Positions 10,673 through 18,899 of a DNA stretch of 64,000 nucleotides are shown here, piece after piece (position 1 is the stretch's first letter; the number at the start of each line of letters is the position of its first letter). The notes beneath the pieces are model-generated. The model saw only the letters and a list, made by a program, of their open reading frames with translations. It searched no databases and was not told the origin of the DNA. Location of the stretch: positions 70,320,355-70,384,354 of the forward strand of contig NC_016131.3 of NCBI RefSeq assembly GCF_000005505.3. The letters run 5' to 3'. The stretch is from Brachypodium distachyon (Eukaryota; Streptophyta; Magnoliopsida; Poales; Poaceae). A program made the position numbers and the translations under genes.

Positions 10673-10770
10673 GGCCCATGATGTGAAAGCACACAGTTCA
10701 AATTAGTTTTTGAGCTATACGTGGAATCTATCCACCCGGCAATGAAAATATGCATTGTTTTGCTGAGGCC
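10673..10770 (+). ncRNA. Box C/D snoRNA-like unit u8 (u8 family)
   Basis: Terminal stem GGCC/GGCC, box C ATGATGT (10678-10684), D'-like TTGAG, C'-like CAATGAA (10740-10746) and box D CTGA (10763-10766). This is the first member of the most repeated family, marked by CACACAGTTCAAATT and GGAATCTATCCA. The element before box D, GCATTGTTT, pairs with AAACGAUGC of 18S rRNA through one wobble. Confidence 0.7.
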
Positions 10771-10848
10771 AAACGGTCAACAATTTGTTTGCAGATTATG
10801 GTTTGCAAAATATGGAGTATTTCCTTTGAAACTACCAGTTAGCGAAGA

Positions 10849-10942
10849 CAATGATTTGTAGCTAAAACACCTGTATGTCGATGTCAAGGTTCTAGTACAA
10901 CGTCGAATCTTCCTGTTGAAACTTTTCACTATTTACTGAGGC
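10849..10942 (+). ncRNA. Weak box C/D unit u9
   Basis: A C-like CAATGATT (10849-10856) and box D CTGA (10936-10939). The 3' end, CACTATTTACTGAGGCTTTTTCCGTCA, resembles that of u7, but the body does not. It may be a recombinant or decayed unit. Confidence 0.3.
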
Positions 10943-11061
10943 TTTTTCCGTCAGATTTTCTTCTTCTATTTTCTGTTTCTGAGCCTAAACTTGGTCGATG
11001 GTATGTCAGTTTGCAGTTTTTTTCTCTTTTTTGGGAACAGATTTTGTCAAATTTTACAACG

Positions 11062-11179
11062 TACTCCCTCCGTCCCATAATTCTTGTCTCGAATTTGCCC
11101 AAAAATTGATGTATCTATTCCTAAAAAGTGTCTAGATACATGTAATATTTCGACAAGAATTATGGAATGGAGAGAGTAC
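11062..11179. mobile_element. Stowaway-like MITE
   Basis: Termini TACTCCCTCCGTCCCATAAT and the complementary ATTATGGAATGGAGAGAGTA enclose GTGTCTAGATACATGTAATA. It lies inside snoRNA locus copy 1 and is the same family as the MITE at 29536-29652. Confidence 0.85.
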
Positions 11180-11215
11180 TCCGTAGATATTATTTCTCTT
11201 TGCTGCATTTGGAAC

Positions 11216-11307
11216 TGCTTATGATGCGAAAGTGCAAAAAGGTTATGAGTTTGAACCAATGGTAATACCATTTTGGCTATGAAAAATTGAAAATGTACAC
11301 TGAGGCC
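11216..11307 (+). ncRNA. Box C/D snoRNA-like unit u10
   Basis: Box C ATGATGC (11221-11227), D'-like ATGAG, C'-like CTATGAA and box D CTGA (11300-11303). It is orthologous in position and sequence to 17991-18093 (AAAGGTTATGAGTTTGAACCAATGG shared). The terminal stem is poor. Target not identified. Confidence 0.6.
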
Positions 11308-11637
11308 TTGGTCCCAAATACTTTCTTCAGATTTTGATTTGTTTGTCCTTTGTTGTGTTCTTTAGAGTTGAAATGTACAGCAAAAATTCGATCTCACTAT
11401 ACTTTTTAGTACATTTGCTGCTGATATGCAATCCAGATAAACAGAGCAGTTTCGTTTTTGAAAAAGGTATGGCCTGCTCCTAAAATTTTACCGACGCATG
11501 ATTTTTGGCTAACTTCTGCATTTTGAAACGTGACGTGGAAGTTTTACTACAGGCAGTCCTCCATGAGTTGTTCTTACTGCATTATTTGCGTCCTTAAATC
11601 CGTGTAGATTAAATACTTGATGGATTCTTTGATTTTG

Positions 11638-11730
11638 ACGCCTATGCCGATGACGACACAGCTATAGCTTTTGAGATGTGCTATTCAGTACAGATGACCC
11701 TAGCTAATTTCTTCGAAGTATCTGAGGCGT
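11638..11730 (+). ncRNA. Box C/D snoRNA-like unit u11 (u4 family)
   Basis: Stem ACGCC (11638-11642) with GGCGT (11726-11730), box C ATGACGA (11650-11656), D'-like TTGA, C'-like CAGATGAC and box D CTGA (11722-11725). The element before box D is TTTCTTCGAAGTAT, one base different from its relatives, which would disturb the u4-type pairing. Confidence 0.65.
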
Positions 11731-11748
11731 GCACTAGCTGGTAGCTAG

Positions 11749-11778
11749 AATTGGTTCCCACGGAGAGTTGAGGCACAC
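11749..11778 (+). ncRNA. Truncated copy of u1
   Basis: Only the 3' part (TTGGTTCCCACGGAGAGTTGAGGCAC) is present, joined directly to the tail of u11. The 5' half with box C is missing, which indicates an unequal exchange inside the cluster. Confidence 0.6.
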
Positions 11779-11849
11779 ACATCTGGACCGATTGATCTTC
11801 TTTTGGACTTGCTACTTACTGCCGTGTTCTTATTTTGTTTCGTTCGGTT

Positions 11850-11965
11850 GCGCCGATGATGACATTGTATCGCTTTTCCGATGATGATGTTCGTTTCCAG
11901 CTGATGATTTTTCGTCAAGTTGTGCATTTCGTATGATGGAAAGGCGCGCGTTCTATCTGAGGCAC
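11850..11965 (+). ncRNA. Chimeric box C/D unit (u2 start, u3 end)
   Basis: The 5' part (GCGCCGATGATGACATTG) matches u2 and the 3' part (ATTTTTCGTCAAGTTGTGCA to CTGAGGCAC) matches u3. Box D CTGA is at 11957-11960. Three candidate C-type boxes are present, the second near 11879 and the third near 11891. It is longer (116 nt) than either parent as found elsewhere. Confidence 0.55.
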
Positions 11966-12055
11966 TTCTGTACATGTATGAGTTGTTTTTATCGAGTCTT
12001 TTGCGCCTTGAATCCTTACGTAGAATCGTAGATTGATCATGGATTCTTTCATTTA

Positions 12056-12148
12056 GGCTGATGACGACAGCTATATAGCTTTTGAGGTGTGCTAGATTCT
12101 AAGGCTCTAATGACAAGTTCTAATAAATTCCTTCAAAGTTCTGAGGCC
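12056..12148 (+). ncRNA. Box C/D snoRNA-like unit u4b
   Basis: Stem GGCT/GGCC, box C ATGACGA (12061-12067), D'-like TTGAG, C'-like TAATGACA and box D CTGA (12141-12144). The guide part TTCCTTCAAAGTT lacks the CC and spacing of u4, so its target register may differ. Confidence 0.7.
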
Positions 12149-12260
12149 AGCTCCTTTGTAGCACCTTGTGTACTCCGTATATGGATTTGTTTCTCTGTTG
12201 GCAACATGCGAACCTGTCAATGTTTACGTTTCTTCCGTGTGATGATCTCCTTTTCCAAGC

Positions 12261-12354
12261 GGCCCATGATGTGAAAGCACACAGTTCAAATTATGAGCCA
12301 ATACATGGAATCTATCCATCCGGCCATGAAAATGTGCATCGTTTAGCTGAGGCC
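12261..12354 (+). ncRNA. Box C/D snoRNA u8b, possible 18S rRNA guide
   Basis: Stem GGCC/GGCC, box C ATGATGT (12266-12272), D'-like ATGAG, C'-like CCATGAA and box D CTGA (12347-12350). The ten bases GCATCGTTTA (12336-12345) are complementary to UAAACGAUGC of plant 18S rRNA. The fifth base before box D pairs with the last A of that AAA. The same pairing position is kept in the copy 2 unit at 18162-18255. Confidence 0.75.
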
Positions 12355-12531
12355 AAAGGTTACAAAATTTGCTTCTGTACTTTTTGAAGTCTTTATTCTT
12401 TCTGTTTTGCAAGTGCGCATGATCTGTTTCACACAATTTCAACCAATGTTGATTTATTACTCTGTTGGCAACATATGAACTTGTCAAATTTGTTTACATT
12501 TCTTCCTTGTTATGATCTCCTTTTGCAAGCG

Positions 12532-12614
12532 GGCTATGATGTGAAATCACACAGTGAGCCGATACATGGAATCTATCCATCCGGCCATGAACATGTGCAT
12601 GGCTTAACTGAGGC
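12532..12614 (+). ncRNA. Box C/D snoRNA-like unit u8c
   Basis: Box C ATGATGT (12536-12542), C'-like CCATGAA and box D CTGA (12608-12611). The CAGTTCAAATTA segment before D' is deleted. The element before box D is GCATGGCTTAA, which no longer matches the 18S segment. Confidence 0.6.
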
Positions 12615-12793
12615 AAAAGGCCAGAAAATTAACTAAACCTTCTTTTTTCTTGCATTCAATATTTTTCTTCAGGTTTTCTGGGCCTGATGATTTTTGGCTA
12701 ACTTGCTTTTCAAAACATGATGTGAAAGTTCTTACTGCATTTTTTGTGTCCTTAAATCCGCAGATTAAATACTTCATGGATTCTTTGATTTCG

Positions 12794-12868
12794 ACGCCTA
12801 TATAGCTTTTAAGATGTGCTGTTCAGTACAGGTGACATGAGCTAATTTATTCAAAGTATCCGAGGCGT
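12794..12868 (+). ncRNA. Decayed u11 copy
   Basis: This aligns with 11638-11730, but the box C segment is deleted and box D reads CCGA. The ACGCC/GGCGT stem remains. It is probably not processed. Confidence 0.45.
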
Positions 12869-12968
12869 ATACTACCTGGTAGCTAGAACCATTGTTGATG
12901 TTGTAACCTTTAATTTCATTTCTGGTTCAAAGATGTGTTGGTGCGTTCTGTTCCTCAGTTCTTGGAAG

Positions 12969-13059
12969 GGCCTGTGATGTGAAACCACAGTTCAAATTTG
13001 AGCCGGTGCCTGGAATCTATCCATCCCGCCATGAAAATGCAGATTGTACTGCTGAGGCC
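12969..13059 (+). ncRNA. Box C/D snoRNA-like unit u8d
   Basis: Stem GGCC/GGCC, box C GTGATGT (12974-12980), D'-like TTGAG, C'-like CCATGAA and box D CTGA (13052-13055). The guide before box D, GCAGATTGTACTG, differs wholly from u8b but is identical in the copy 2 unit at 18311-18404. This changed guide therefore predates the locus duplication. Confidence 0.7.
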
Positions 13060-13609
13060 ACTGTCGCAAAATTTTGTTCAGATTTTGACTTCCAAATGAG
13101 CTTAATCCTTCTTTTGATGCTTTATTTTCCTTTGAAAATGTTGCACGGTCTGAGGCATCCAGGCCCTGAAAATCTTGGTACTCTACCGGTTTCACATTCT
13201 CGCAGGCTCACCATGCCTGTCTACTCTGACTCCGTGCATTCAGAAGCAGTTGCTGACTTGCTGTCAGAGATTTTCAGAGTAACTCTCAGCACAACTTCGT
13301 CAACCCGTTGAACAGTCGAGTCAATCACCGTCAGGTGTCGCTCCAATTAGTGGAGAGATTAAAGTTCTCAGGTTTTTACTTGATTTGATGTTGTCTATGT
13401 AAGCTCGTAGCTATGTCATGTAAGCTTCTTCGGCTACAAGAGTGTGTGTATGGCTGGACCGAGCTCCCGTGTCTGTACTGACGGTGGTGTAGTATATTTG
13501 TATGTAGCCCTGCTTGATCAATGAATGAGAAGTTCTTAGATCCTATGGTTTCTCTTCTCCAAACATGTCCATTCTGTTGCAAGTTTGGTCTTATGGTCGA
13601 TTAGGTTGT

Positions 13610-13694
13610 ACTACCTCCGTTCCTAAATACTTGTTGTGATTTTAGTGCAAATTTGCACTAAAACGATGACAAGTATTTAGGAACGGAGTGAGTA
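13610..13694. mobile_element. Short Stowaway-like MITE
   Basis: Termini ACTACCTCCGTTCCTAAATACTTGT and the complementary ACAAGTATTTAGGAACGGAGTGAGTAG form a near-complete hairpin. It interrupts sequence that is continuous in duplication unit B near 21590, so it inserted after the duplication or was lost there. Confidence 0.85.
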
Positions 13695-13829
13695 GTTTAT
13701 TCTCTTCTTTTAGAATGGATGTTGTCGAATTTAACTAGTAGCACATTTGCTTGCTTCTGACGTAGCGTCAGTTAGAAAGTAGTCTTGACTCTTGCACACG
13801 GAACGACCTAATTGGTGACATGTAAAATA

Positions 13830-14930
13830 CCAAATGTACAGACTACAGAGGCAGGGGTCACAAACTTTGAGAATTTTAAGAAATTTCTTACTACCTCCGT
13901 TTCATATTAACTGTCTAAATATTACATGTAAAATACCAAATGTACAAACTCCTAACTACTCAATTAGGGACAGATCAAAGATGCAGCCGCATGTCTTACA
14001 TCAGAGCCGCGCGTTTGTTCTTTGATCTGTATTCTGTGTCTTCTAAAATTCTGGCACCAACGTGTTGGACGTTGATACACATTCGTTCCCACGTGCACGG
14101 CAGAACCGAGACAACCTGCGCCCTTCTTCTGGGACGTGGGCTGCACTGCACCAGCTAGCCGACCTGGTCAGATATATTCGTGGGACATGGAATATTTTCG
14201 GAAGGAGACCGAGCGCTGGCAATGGCAGCTGCCACCATGGGATCTGTTGAGCACCAGCGGGCGCTGGTTTGTTTTCCTGTGCAGCCTGCATGAATGCATG
14301 ATGCCGAAGAGTAATAGTTCAGCCCGAGCACCATTTGGACTCTCTTTTGTCCTTTTCAATTTCTTCTGCTAAATTTAGCCTCAACCCAGTTCGATTTGGT
14401 CACGAGCACGATGCCAAATTCAATTTTTTAAGCTAGGACTTTTTATACTTAGAAACGGAGGAGGTAGTAGTATGTTTAGAGGATGTGAAACTACCTAGTG
14501 TGGTTGAATGCACCCGAATCTAGCAACATGTTTGGGCCGTGGTTTAAACTGTTCCAAAGCCTATTTAAACAATTAAATTTTGAAAAATTCACAAAGGTCG
14601 ATTTGATTGCATTGGACATGTGCAAACTTTAGTCCTACTAGTATACTGCATGTGCTTTGCTGCAAAATCACCAAGAAAAAAAAATCCTATAGATAATAGA
14701 CCATGGAGCAATACCATTAAAGTATTGCATGGGCTTTGTTGGATTTGAACTATGAACCCAAGCTCATAAAGACTGAAGAGTAGAGGCAGAATGAAAAGAT
14801 CAGAGGGATAGAATGTTATTGTTTGCTTCTCTAACTCGCGGGATTCCATGCAACTTGTGAAGGGTGGAAAGAAAAATGTTACAGTATTAAGGAGTGAACG
14901 GACGACCACCAAAAACTTTATAAGTAGAAA
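13830..14930. other. 3' flank of unit A, no gene seen
   Basis: MITE-type ends CTACCTCCGTTTC (13891) and GAAACGGAGGAGGTAG (ending 14466) face each other across about 575 bp, perhaps one element with an insertion. The block at 14105-14240, with GGGACGTGGGCTGCACTG and GCAATGGCAGCTG, matches 22190-22235 in unit B. No coding sequence is evident. Confidence 0.4.
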
Positions 14931-15107
14931 AGACGTTTCTATTGTAGTCTGTAGGTGAGAGGACACCAGCAAGGAGTTGCCTATCACATGCCTCCCTAGC
15001 ATCATGAGAAAAAGGAAAGAGTAACAATGCACATGATCATTCTGTCGCTGCCTCGCCATGCCTAATCGCACATTGTGATCCGTGATTGAGCCAAGTCCTG
15101 TTAAGAA

Positions 15108-15186
15108 CCACCATAATAAGTGTCATGGGTGTAGTACAACTTTATTAAAAAGTTGTACTAAATCCAAGACACTTATTATGAATCGA
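15108..15186. mobile_element. MITE-like hairpin
   Basis: CATAATAAGTGTC...GTAGTACAACTTT faces its inverted copy AAAGTTGTACTA...GACACTTATTATG. The outer ends are diverged, so the exact limits are uncertain. Confidence 0.6.
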
Positions 15187-15189
15187 AGG

Positions 15190-16230
15190 GTGTTTGCCAG
15201 AAAAAGATGGAAAGTTAATTATGAGTAAGAAACACATTATTAATGGGGGTAACACCACATATCCAATTAACCTGAAGAGAATAATTGGTTCATTACCAAT
15301 CGCTGATTAACCTCCCACATCCTATGTGAGTGGTTACATAAGGATTGGAGGGGCACGACTGGTGACTCAGAGCATATATATCGCATCACCCTCGTCTTGC
15401 ACAATCCACCACCATTGTTTCTTGTGTGTTGCCATTTGCTTCCCCATCCCAACGAAGCGTGGCCATATAGGAGAGCTTTTTTTTTAGAAATAACATGTAA
15501 TTTTATTCAAACTCGAGAACGATTACATGTACAATGATCATAGATCCTAGAAGTTACAAGGTAACTCTTATAATCGACCGTCATTTCCCTCAAAAAAAAA
15601 AAGAATTACAATGCAATCTCTTAATGACATCTTCTCCGTGGTATCATTTTTGCAACATGAAACTTTGACAAGACTTCAACATAGAGACTGCAATCAGACT
15701 GGAGTAGCAACATAGCCACTCGTATCCCCTGCACGAACTTGACTACCTTCAAAGGTTTCAAAAGGCCCCTTGAGTCGCTAATCCAAAAAGACGAGAAGCC
15801 GTGAGCATTGAACGTACTTGGGACATGCATGATCCCCTAAAGGTACAGGTCGTCGAACCGCAAGATCTTCACACAAGAAGCCGAAGAAGGATTCCAAAAT
15901 TATAAAAGATAAAACCAACAAAAGCAATATGACACACCGACGAAAACTCAACACATACGTATAAACTGGGTAAAGATGAGCACCCATAACAAATTAGAAC
16001 TTGAAACTGGGTGAGATGGTTTCACCATATGAACACTTGAGTTCTCGTCTTACTCATGTTATTTATGCAGTTAGATAGATATATCATATGTACGATGATC
16101 AATTTAATTTAAGCACGTAAAAGTGATTAATTTGTCTAGAAAGTTGTTCTTATTTTTCAACATAAAACGCCAGGTTTGGTCTTTAGCTTTTCAAACGAAA
16201 AAGAAAAGAGGCTCGCCTGGTCTTTCTCGC
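15190..16230. other. Upstream part of unit B, no gene seen
   Basis: AT-rich sequence with only short open frames. It lies between the shared upstream anchor and the copy 2 promoter and has no clear counterpart in unit A, so it probably contains later insertions. Confidence 0.35.
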
Positions 16231-16510
16231 AGCTTCTGATTTGTTTGTCGTGTAGCGTAACCGCTACAGGCAAAAGCGCAGAAACCACGGATCCCGAGGC
16301 CGCGCACATGCTTCCGTACGGACACACGGCCGAGACGCGCGTGCCTCCCTGGCTCCCTCTCTCCCTTCGCCTTGCCTTGCGTGGAACGAAAAGCCGCCGC
16401 CCGCGATCGTAAGGAGGCATCTGGGCCGTCGGCTGGGGATGAGCACGGACGGCAGCCGTCCGTCGCCCTGCCAGCTGCCCTATTTATAGGGGGCCAGTGC
16501 TCCTCGGCTC
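16230..16510 (+). promoter_or_regulatory. Promoter of snoRNA locus copy 2
   Basis: TGGGCC at 16422-16427 and TATTTATA at 16481-16488 have the same 54-bp spacing as copy 1. The surrounding 280 bp is strongly conserved, including GTAGCGTAACCGCT and CATGCTTCCGTACGGACACAC. Such conservation, compared with the diverged upstream sequence, suggests that both promoters are or were under selection. Confidence 0.75.
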
Positions 16511-16761
16511 TCTGCCATTCCATCCCTCCCCGCTTTTCTCGTTTCTTTCTCCACCTCCCAGTCCCACTCGAAGTAATCGTTCGTGGTGCTTTTGCTCGAT
16601 CTTGTTTGTTCCTTGGATCTGGCCTTTCTCCCATGGCCATGGTTCCTTGCCTTGCCTGCTGCTTTACTTGGGTTTACGTCCGTGAACTTTTCTCGTGTTC
16701 GTTCTTCTTATTTCTGAGTTTTGTACTTTGTTTCCCCTGGCTTCTGCTCCACCTTTTTGAT

Positions 16762-16846
16762 GTGCCGATGACAGATCTCTCCTTCGCTTGTGTTTATACA
16801 TCAACCAACTCCATGTATGTTTGGTTCCCACAGAGAGTTGAGGCAC
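16762..16846 (+). ncRNA. Box C/D snoRNA-like unit v1
   Basis: Stem GTGCC/GGCAC with further outside pairing (GATG/CATC), box C ATGACAG (16768-16774) and box D variant TTGA (16838-16841). It is the counterpart of u1. The TTGA variant is shared by all copies of this unit, so it is ancestral and not a sequencing error. Confidence 0.6.
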
Positions 16847-16914
16847 ACATCTGGACCCATCGATCTTCTTTTCGACTTGCTAGTTACTACTGTGTTCTTA
16901 TTTGGTTTCGATCG

Positions 16915-16994
16915 GTTGTGCCCATGACGACATTGCGCTTGGTTTGATATTTTGATGTGCTATATGAGGAGCGAAATAATTTCGGAGGCACAAC
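16915..16994 (+). ncRNA. Box C/D snoRNA-like unit v2
   Basis: An eight-base perfect terminal stem GTTGTGCC (16915-16922) with GGCACAAC (16987-16994), box C ATGACGA (16924-16930) and C'-like TGATGTG. Box D is changed to CGGA. The long stem argues for a real snoRNA ancestor, while the box D change may make it inactive. Confidence 0.55.
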
Positions 16995-17196
16995 TTTTCC
17001 TTCCCTTTGATCTCGATGCCTAGCTTTCTGATTTAATTACTTTCACGTCTCCCTTTTTCTTCTCGATTTCGAACTTGTTTTTGGCCAGAGCCAATGATCC
17101 AGCACAAGTCATGTTCGCTACTTTAATTTAGCTAGCGTGCGTACGCGTGTTGAGGCTCTTGTACTACTTCCTGCCGTCCTGCGTTTCATGCATGAT

Positions 17197-17275
17197 GTGC
17201 CGATGATGATGAATTTTCGTCAAGTTGTGCAATTCGCAATGTGATGCGAAGGCGCGCGGTCTATATCTGAGGCTC
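17197..17275 (+). ncRNA. Box C/D snoRNA-like unit v3
   Basis: Counterpart of u3: box C ATGATGA (17203-17209), C'-like TGTGATGC, box D CTGA (17267-17270) and stem GTGCC/GGCTC. The segment GGCGCGCGGTCTATAT before box D is conserved. Confidence 0.7.
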
Positions 17276-17350
17276 TTCGATCTGTACGAGTTGTTTTTAC
17301 TGAGTTTTTTGCGTCCTTGAATCCGTACGTAAATTAATCTATAAACACTT

Positions 17351-17435
17351 GGCCGATGACGACACATATATAGCTTTTGAGATGTGCTAGCCACAAATGA
17401 CAAGTCCTAATTAATTTCTTCAAAGTTCTGAGGCC
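17351..17435 (+). ncRNA. Box C/D snoRNA-like unit v4
   Basis: Counterpart of u4: stem GGCC/GGCC, box C ATGACGA (17356-17362), D' TTGA (17377-17380), C'-like AAATGACA and box D CTGA (17428-17431). The guide TTTCTTCAAAGTT lacks the CC of u4 and sits closer to box D. Confidence 0.7.
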
Positions 17436-17609
17436 AGCACTAGTAGCCAGTTTTGTACGTTGTGTTTTTCTTCCTGATTCCAAGTAAAGGTGCCCGTATG
17501 TGGGGTTGTATTTTCATTTTGGTTTAATTTCCGCATCTATTATTTTTCCTGGGATGACGATTTTGTTTCAACCGATATGGATTTATTTCTCTGTTGGCAA
17601 CATGTGAAC

Positions 17610-17648
17610 ATTTATGAGCCGATACATGGAATCGTTTAGCTGAGGCCC
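17610..17648 (+). ncRNA. Truncated u8-family copy
   Basis: Only TATGAGCCGATACATGGAATC and CGTTTAGCTGAGGCC remain, joined by an internal deletion. Box C is absent. Confidence 0.5.
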
Positions 17649-17660
17649 AGGATGGCTGTG

Positions 17661-17727
17661 TTAAATTATGAGCCGATACATGGAATCTATCCACCCTGCC
17701 ATGAATGTGCATCGTTTAGCTGAGGCC
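17661..17727 (+). ncRNA. u8-family copy lacking box C
   Basis: It runs from AAATTATGAGCCGATACATGG to GTGCATCGTTTAGCTGAGGCC, with box D CTGA at 17720-17723. The 18S-complementary GCATCGTTTA is intact, but no box C is seen at the 5' end. Confidence 0.5.
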
Positions 17728-17990
17728 AAAGTATGTGATGCACGTATCATCGTCTAATTTGTTGCATTTTCCTTGTGTCTTTGATTCTACTGGAGCCAAT
17801 GACCGAGGATTTGTTTCCTCTGACTTTGAAGTACTGTGTATTTTTTTTTTCTATTTCTGTTTCTGAACCTGCTCTTCCTTGATTCTATTTCTGCTCTTCC
17901 TTCGTAACACTTTGAAGCACATTTGTACGCATGTAGAATGCTAATAGTAACACATTTTCTACTATGATTTCTGTTTGCTGCATTTGGAAG

Positions 17991-18093
17991 TGCCTATGAT
18001 GTGAAAATGATAAAAGGTTATGAGTTTGAACCAATGGATAATACCATTTGGCGATGAAAAATTGGCCAGGATGAACCAATGTGCACTGAGGCC
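17991..18093 (+). ncRNA. Box C/D snoRNA-like unit v10
   Basis: Counterpart of u10: box C ATGATGTG (17997-18004), D'-like ATGAG, C'-like CGATGAA and box D CTGA (18086-18089). A GGCCAGGATGAACC insertion lies before the 3' end compared with u10. Confidence 0.6.
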
Positions 18094-18161
18094 TTAGTCC
18101 CAGTTTCTTTCTTCAGATTTTTATGTGTTTGGACTTTTCTGTCCTGTTCTGCTCTTGCAAG

Positions 18162-18255
18162 GGCCGATGATGTGAAACCACACAGTTCAAATTTGAGCCG
18201 ATGCATGGAATCTATCCATCCGGCGATGAAAAATTGGCATCGTTTTGCTGAGGCC
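18162..18255 (+). ncRNA. Box C/D snoRNA v8c, possible 18S rRNA guide
   Basis: Stem GGCC/GGCC, box C ATGATGT (18167-18173), D'-like TTGAG, C'-like CGATGAA and box D CTGA (18248-18251). GGCATCGTTT (18236-18245) is complementary to AAACGAUGCC of 18S rRNA. The fifth base before box D meets the same A as in u8b, although the two guides differ at both ends. Confidence 0.75.
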
Positions 18256-18310
18256 ATGTTCGCAAAATTTTCTTCAGGTTTTGACTTGCAAAATTCGCTA
18301 TATTTCAGAC

Positions 18311-18404
18311 AGTAGATGTCCATGAAACCACACAGTTTAAATTTAAGCCGGTGCATGGAACCTATCCATCCCGCCATGAAAATGCAGATTGTACTGCTGA
18401 GGCC
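18311..18404 (+). ncRNA. u8d counterpart with damaged box C
   Basis: This matches u8d through CACACAGTTTAAATTTAAGCC and GCAGATTGTACTGCTGAGGCC. Box C has become GTCCATGAA and D' is TTAAG. Box D CTGA (18397-18400) is kept. Likely inactive. Confidence 0.55.
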
Positions 18405-18899
18405 ACTGTCGCGAAATTTTCTTCAGATTTTGACTCGCAAATTGGTTGGTAGAGTTTAGTACCGATTTGAGGCACAGACCACAACTTTGGATTTGAGGAT
18501 CTTGGCACTTTGCTTGTTGTGTTTTCAGTCTCGACAGGCGTGCGTTCAGTAGCAGTTGCTGTCCGAGATGGGGTGTTTTTTCTGCAGATGCTGGCGAGAT
18601 AGACGCATGGTTCTTCAGACTAACACTCAGCACAACTTTGTCAACCTGTGGAACCAATCACCGTGCGGGTATCGCTCCAATTTTCGGAGAGCTTCAAGAG
18701 CTTAGTAGGCTTTTAATTCATTTATGTGTGTACTGCTGGTGGTGCAGTACGTTTGTAAATGAGAAGCTCCTTTTTCCTTCGAACGAAATTCTTAGATCCA
18801 GAACACTTCTCTGTTAAGGGCTAATTTTCTGTTTCTGTTAGTTCTTTCTTCCTTTTCTGTTGTATTCTGTAGTTGAGATAATGAGATGACAGTGAAGAT

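Larger units (their letters stand above)
8820..13550 (+). ncRNA. Non-coding snoRNA host transcript, copy 1
   Basis: The transcript is inferred from the promoter at 8540-8820, the many box C/D units between 9155 and 13059, and a final exon from about 13206, after the acceptor CATTCTCGCAG, to about 13545. The 5' exon (CTCGGCTCTCTCCCATTCC onward) and the 3' exon (GCATTCAGAAGCAGTTGCTG, then AACTCTCAGCACAACTTCGTCAACC) are conserved in copy 2. No reading frame is conserved between the copies, so the exons look non-coding. Plant box C/D snoRNAs are commonly polycistronic or intronic. Exon boundaries are inferred except at the last acceptor. RNA evidence is needed for the real structure. Confidence 0.65.
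7960..14360 (+). repeat. Tandem duplication, unit A (snoRNA locus copy 1)
   Basis: Five anchors align in the same order with unit B: upstream flank (7961 with 14954), promoter (8540-8820 with 16230-16510), snoRNA units, 3' exon (13228-13300 with 18538-18650) and 3' flank (13590-13835 with 21575-21712). A distal block near 14105-14240 matches 22180-22235. Private insertions, such as the MITE at 13610-13694, separate the copies. Divergence is considerable, so the duplication is not recent. Confidence 0.8.
16510..18780 (+). ncRNA. Non-coding snoRNA host transcript, copy 2
   Basis: This is inferred like copy 1. The 5' part (CTCGGCTCTCTGCCATTCC, then TCCTTGGATCTGGCCTT) and the 3' exon, after the acceptor GTGTTTTCAG ending near 18528 (GCGTTCAGTAGCAGTTGCTG, then AACACTCAGCACAACTTTGTCAACC), match copy 1. 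It carries fewer snoRNA units than copy 1 and more of them are damaged. No long or conserved reading frame is present. Confidence 0.6.

Noticed and set aside
13113..13160. Extra box C/D unit (GATGC...CTGAGGCATC)
   Set aside because: Only about 45 nt between box-like words, too short for a C/D snoRNA, and no counterpart in copy 2.
9155..18404. CRISPR-like or simple satellite repeat array
   Set aside because: Units differ in length and spacing and keep box C and D motifs with paired ends. This is a plant nuclear genome.
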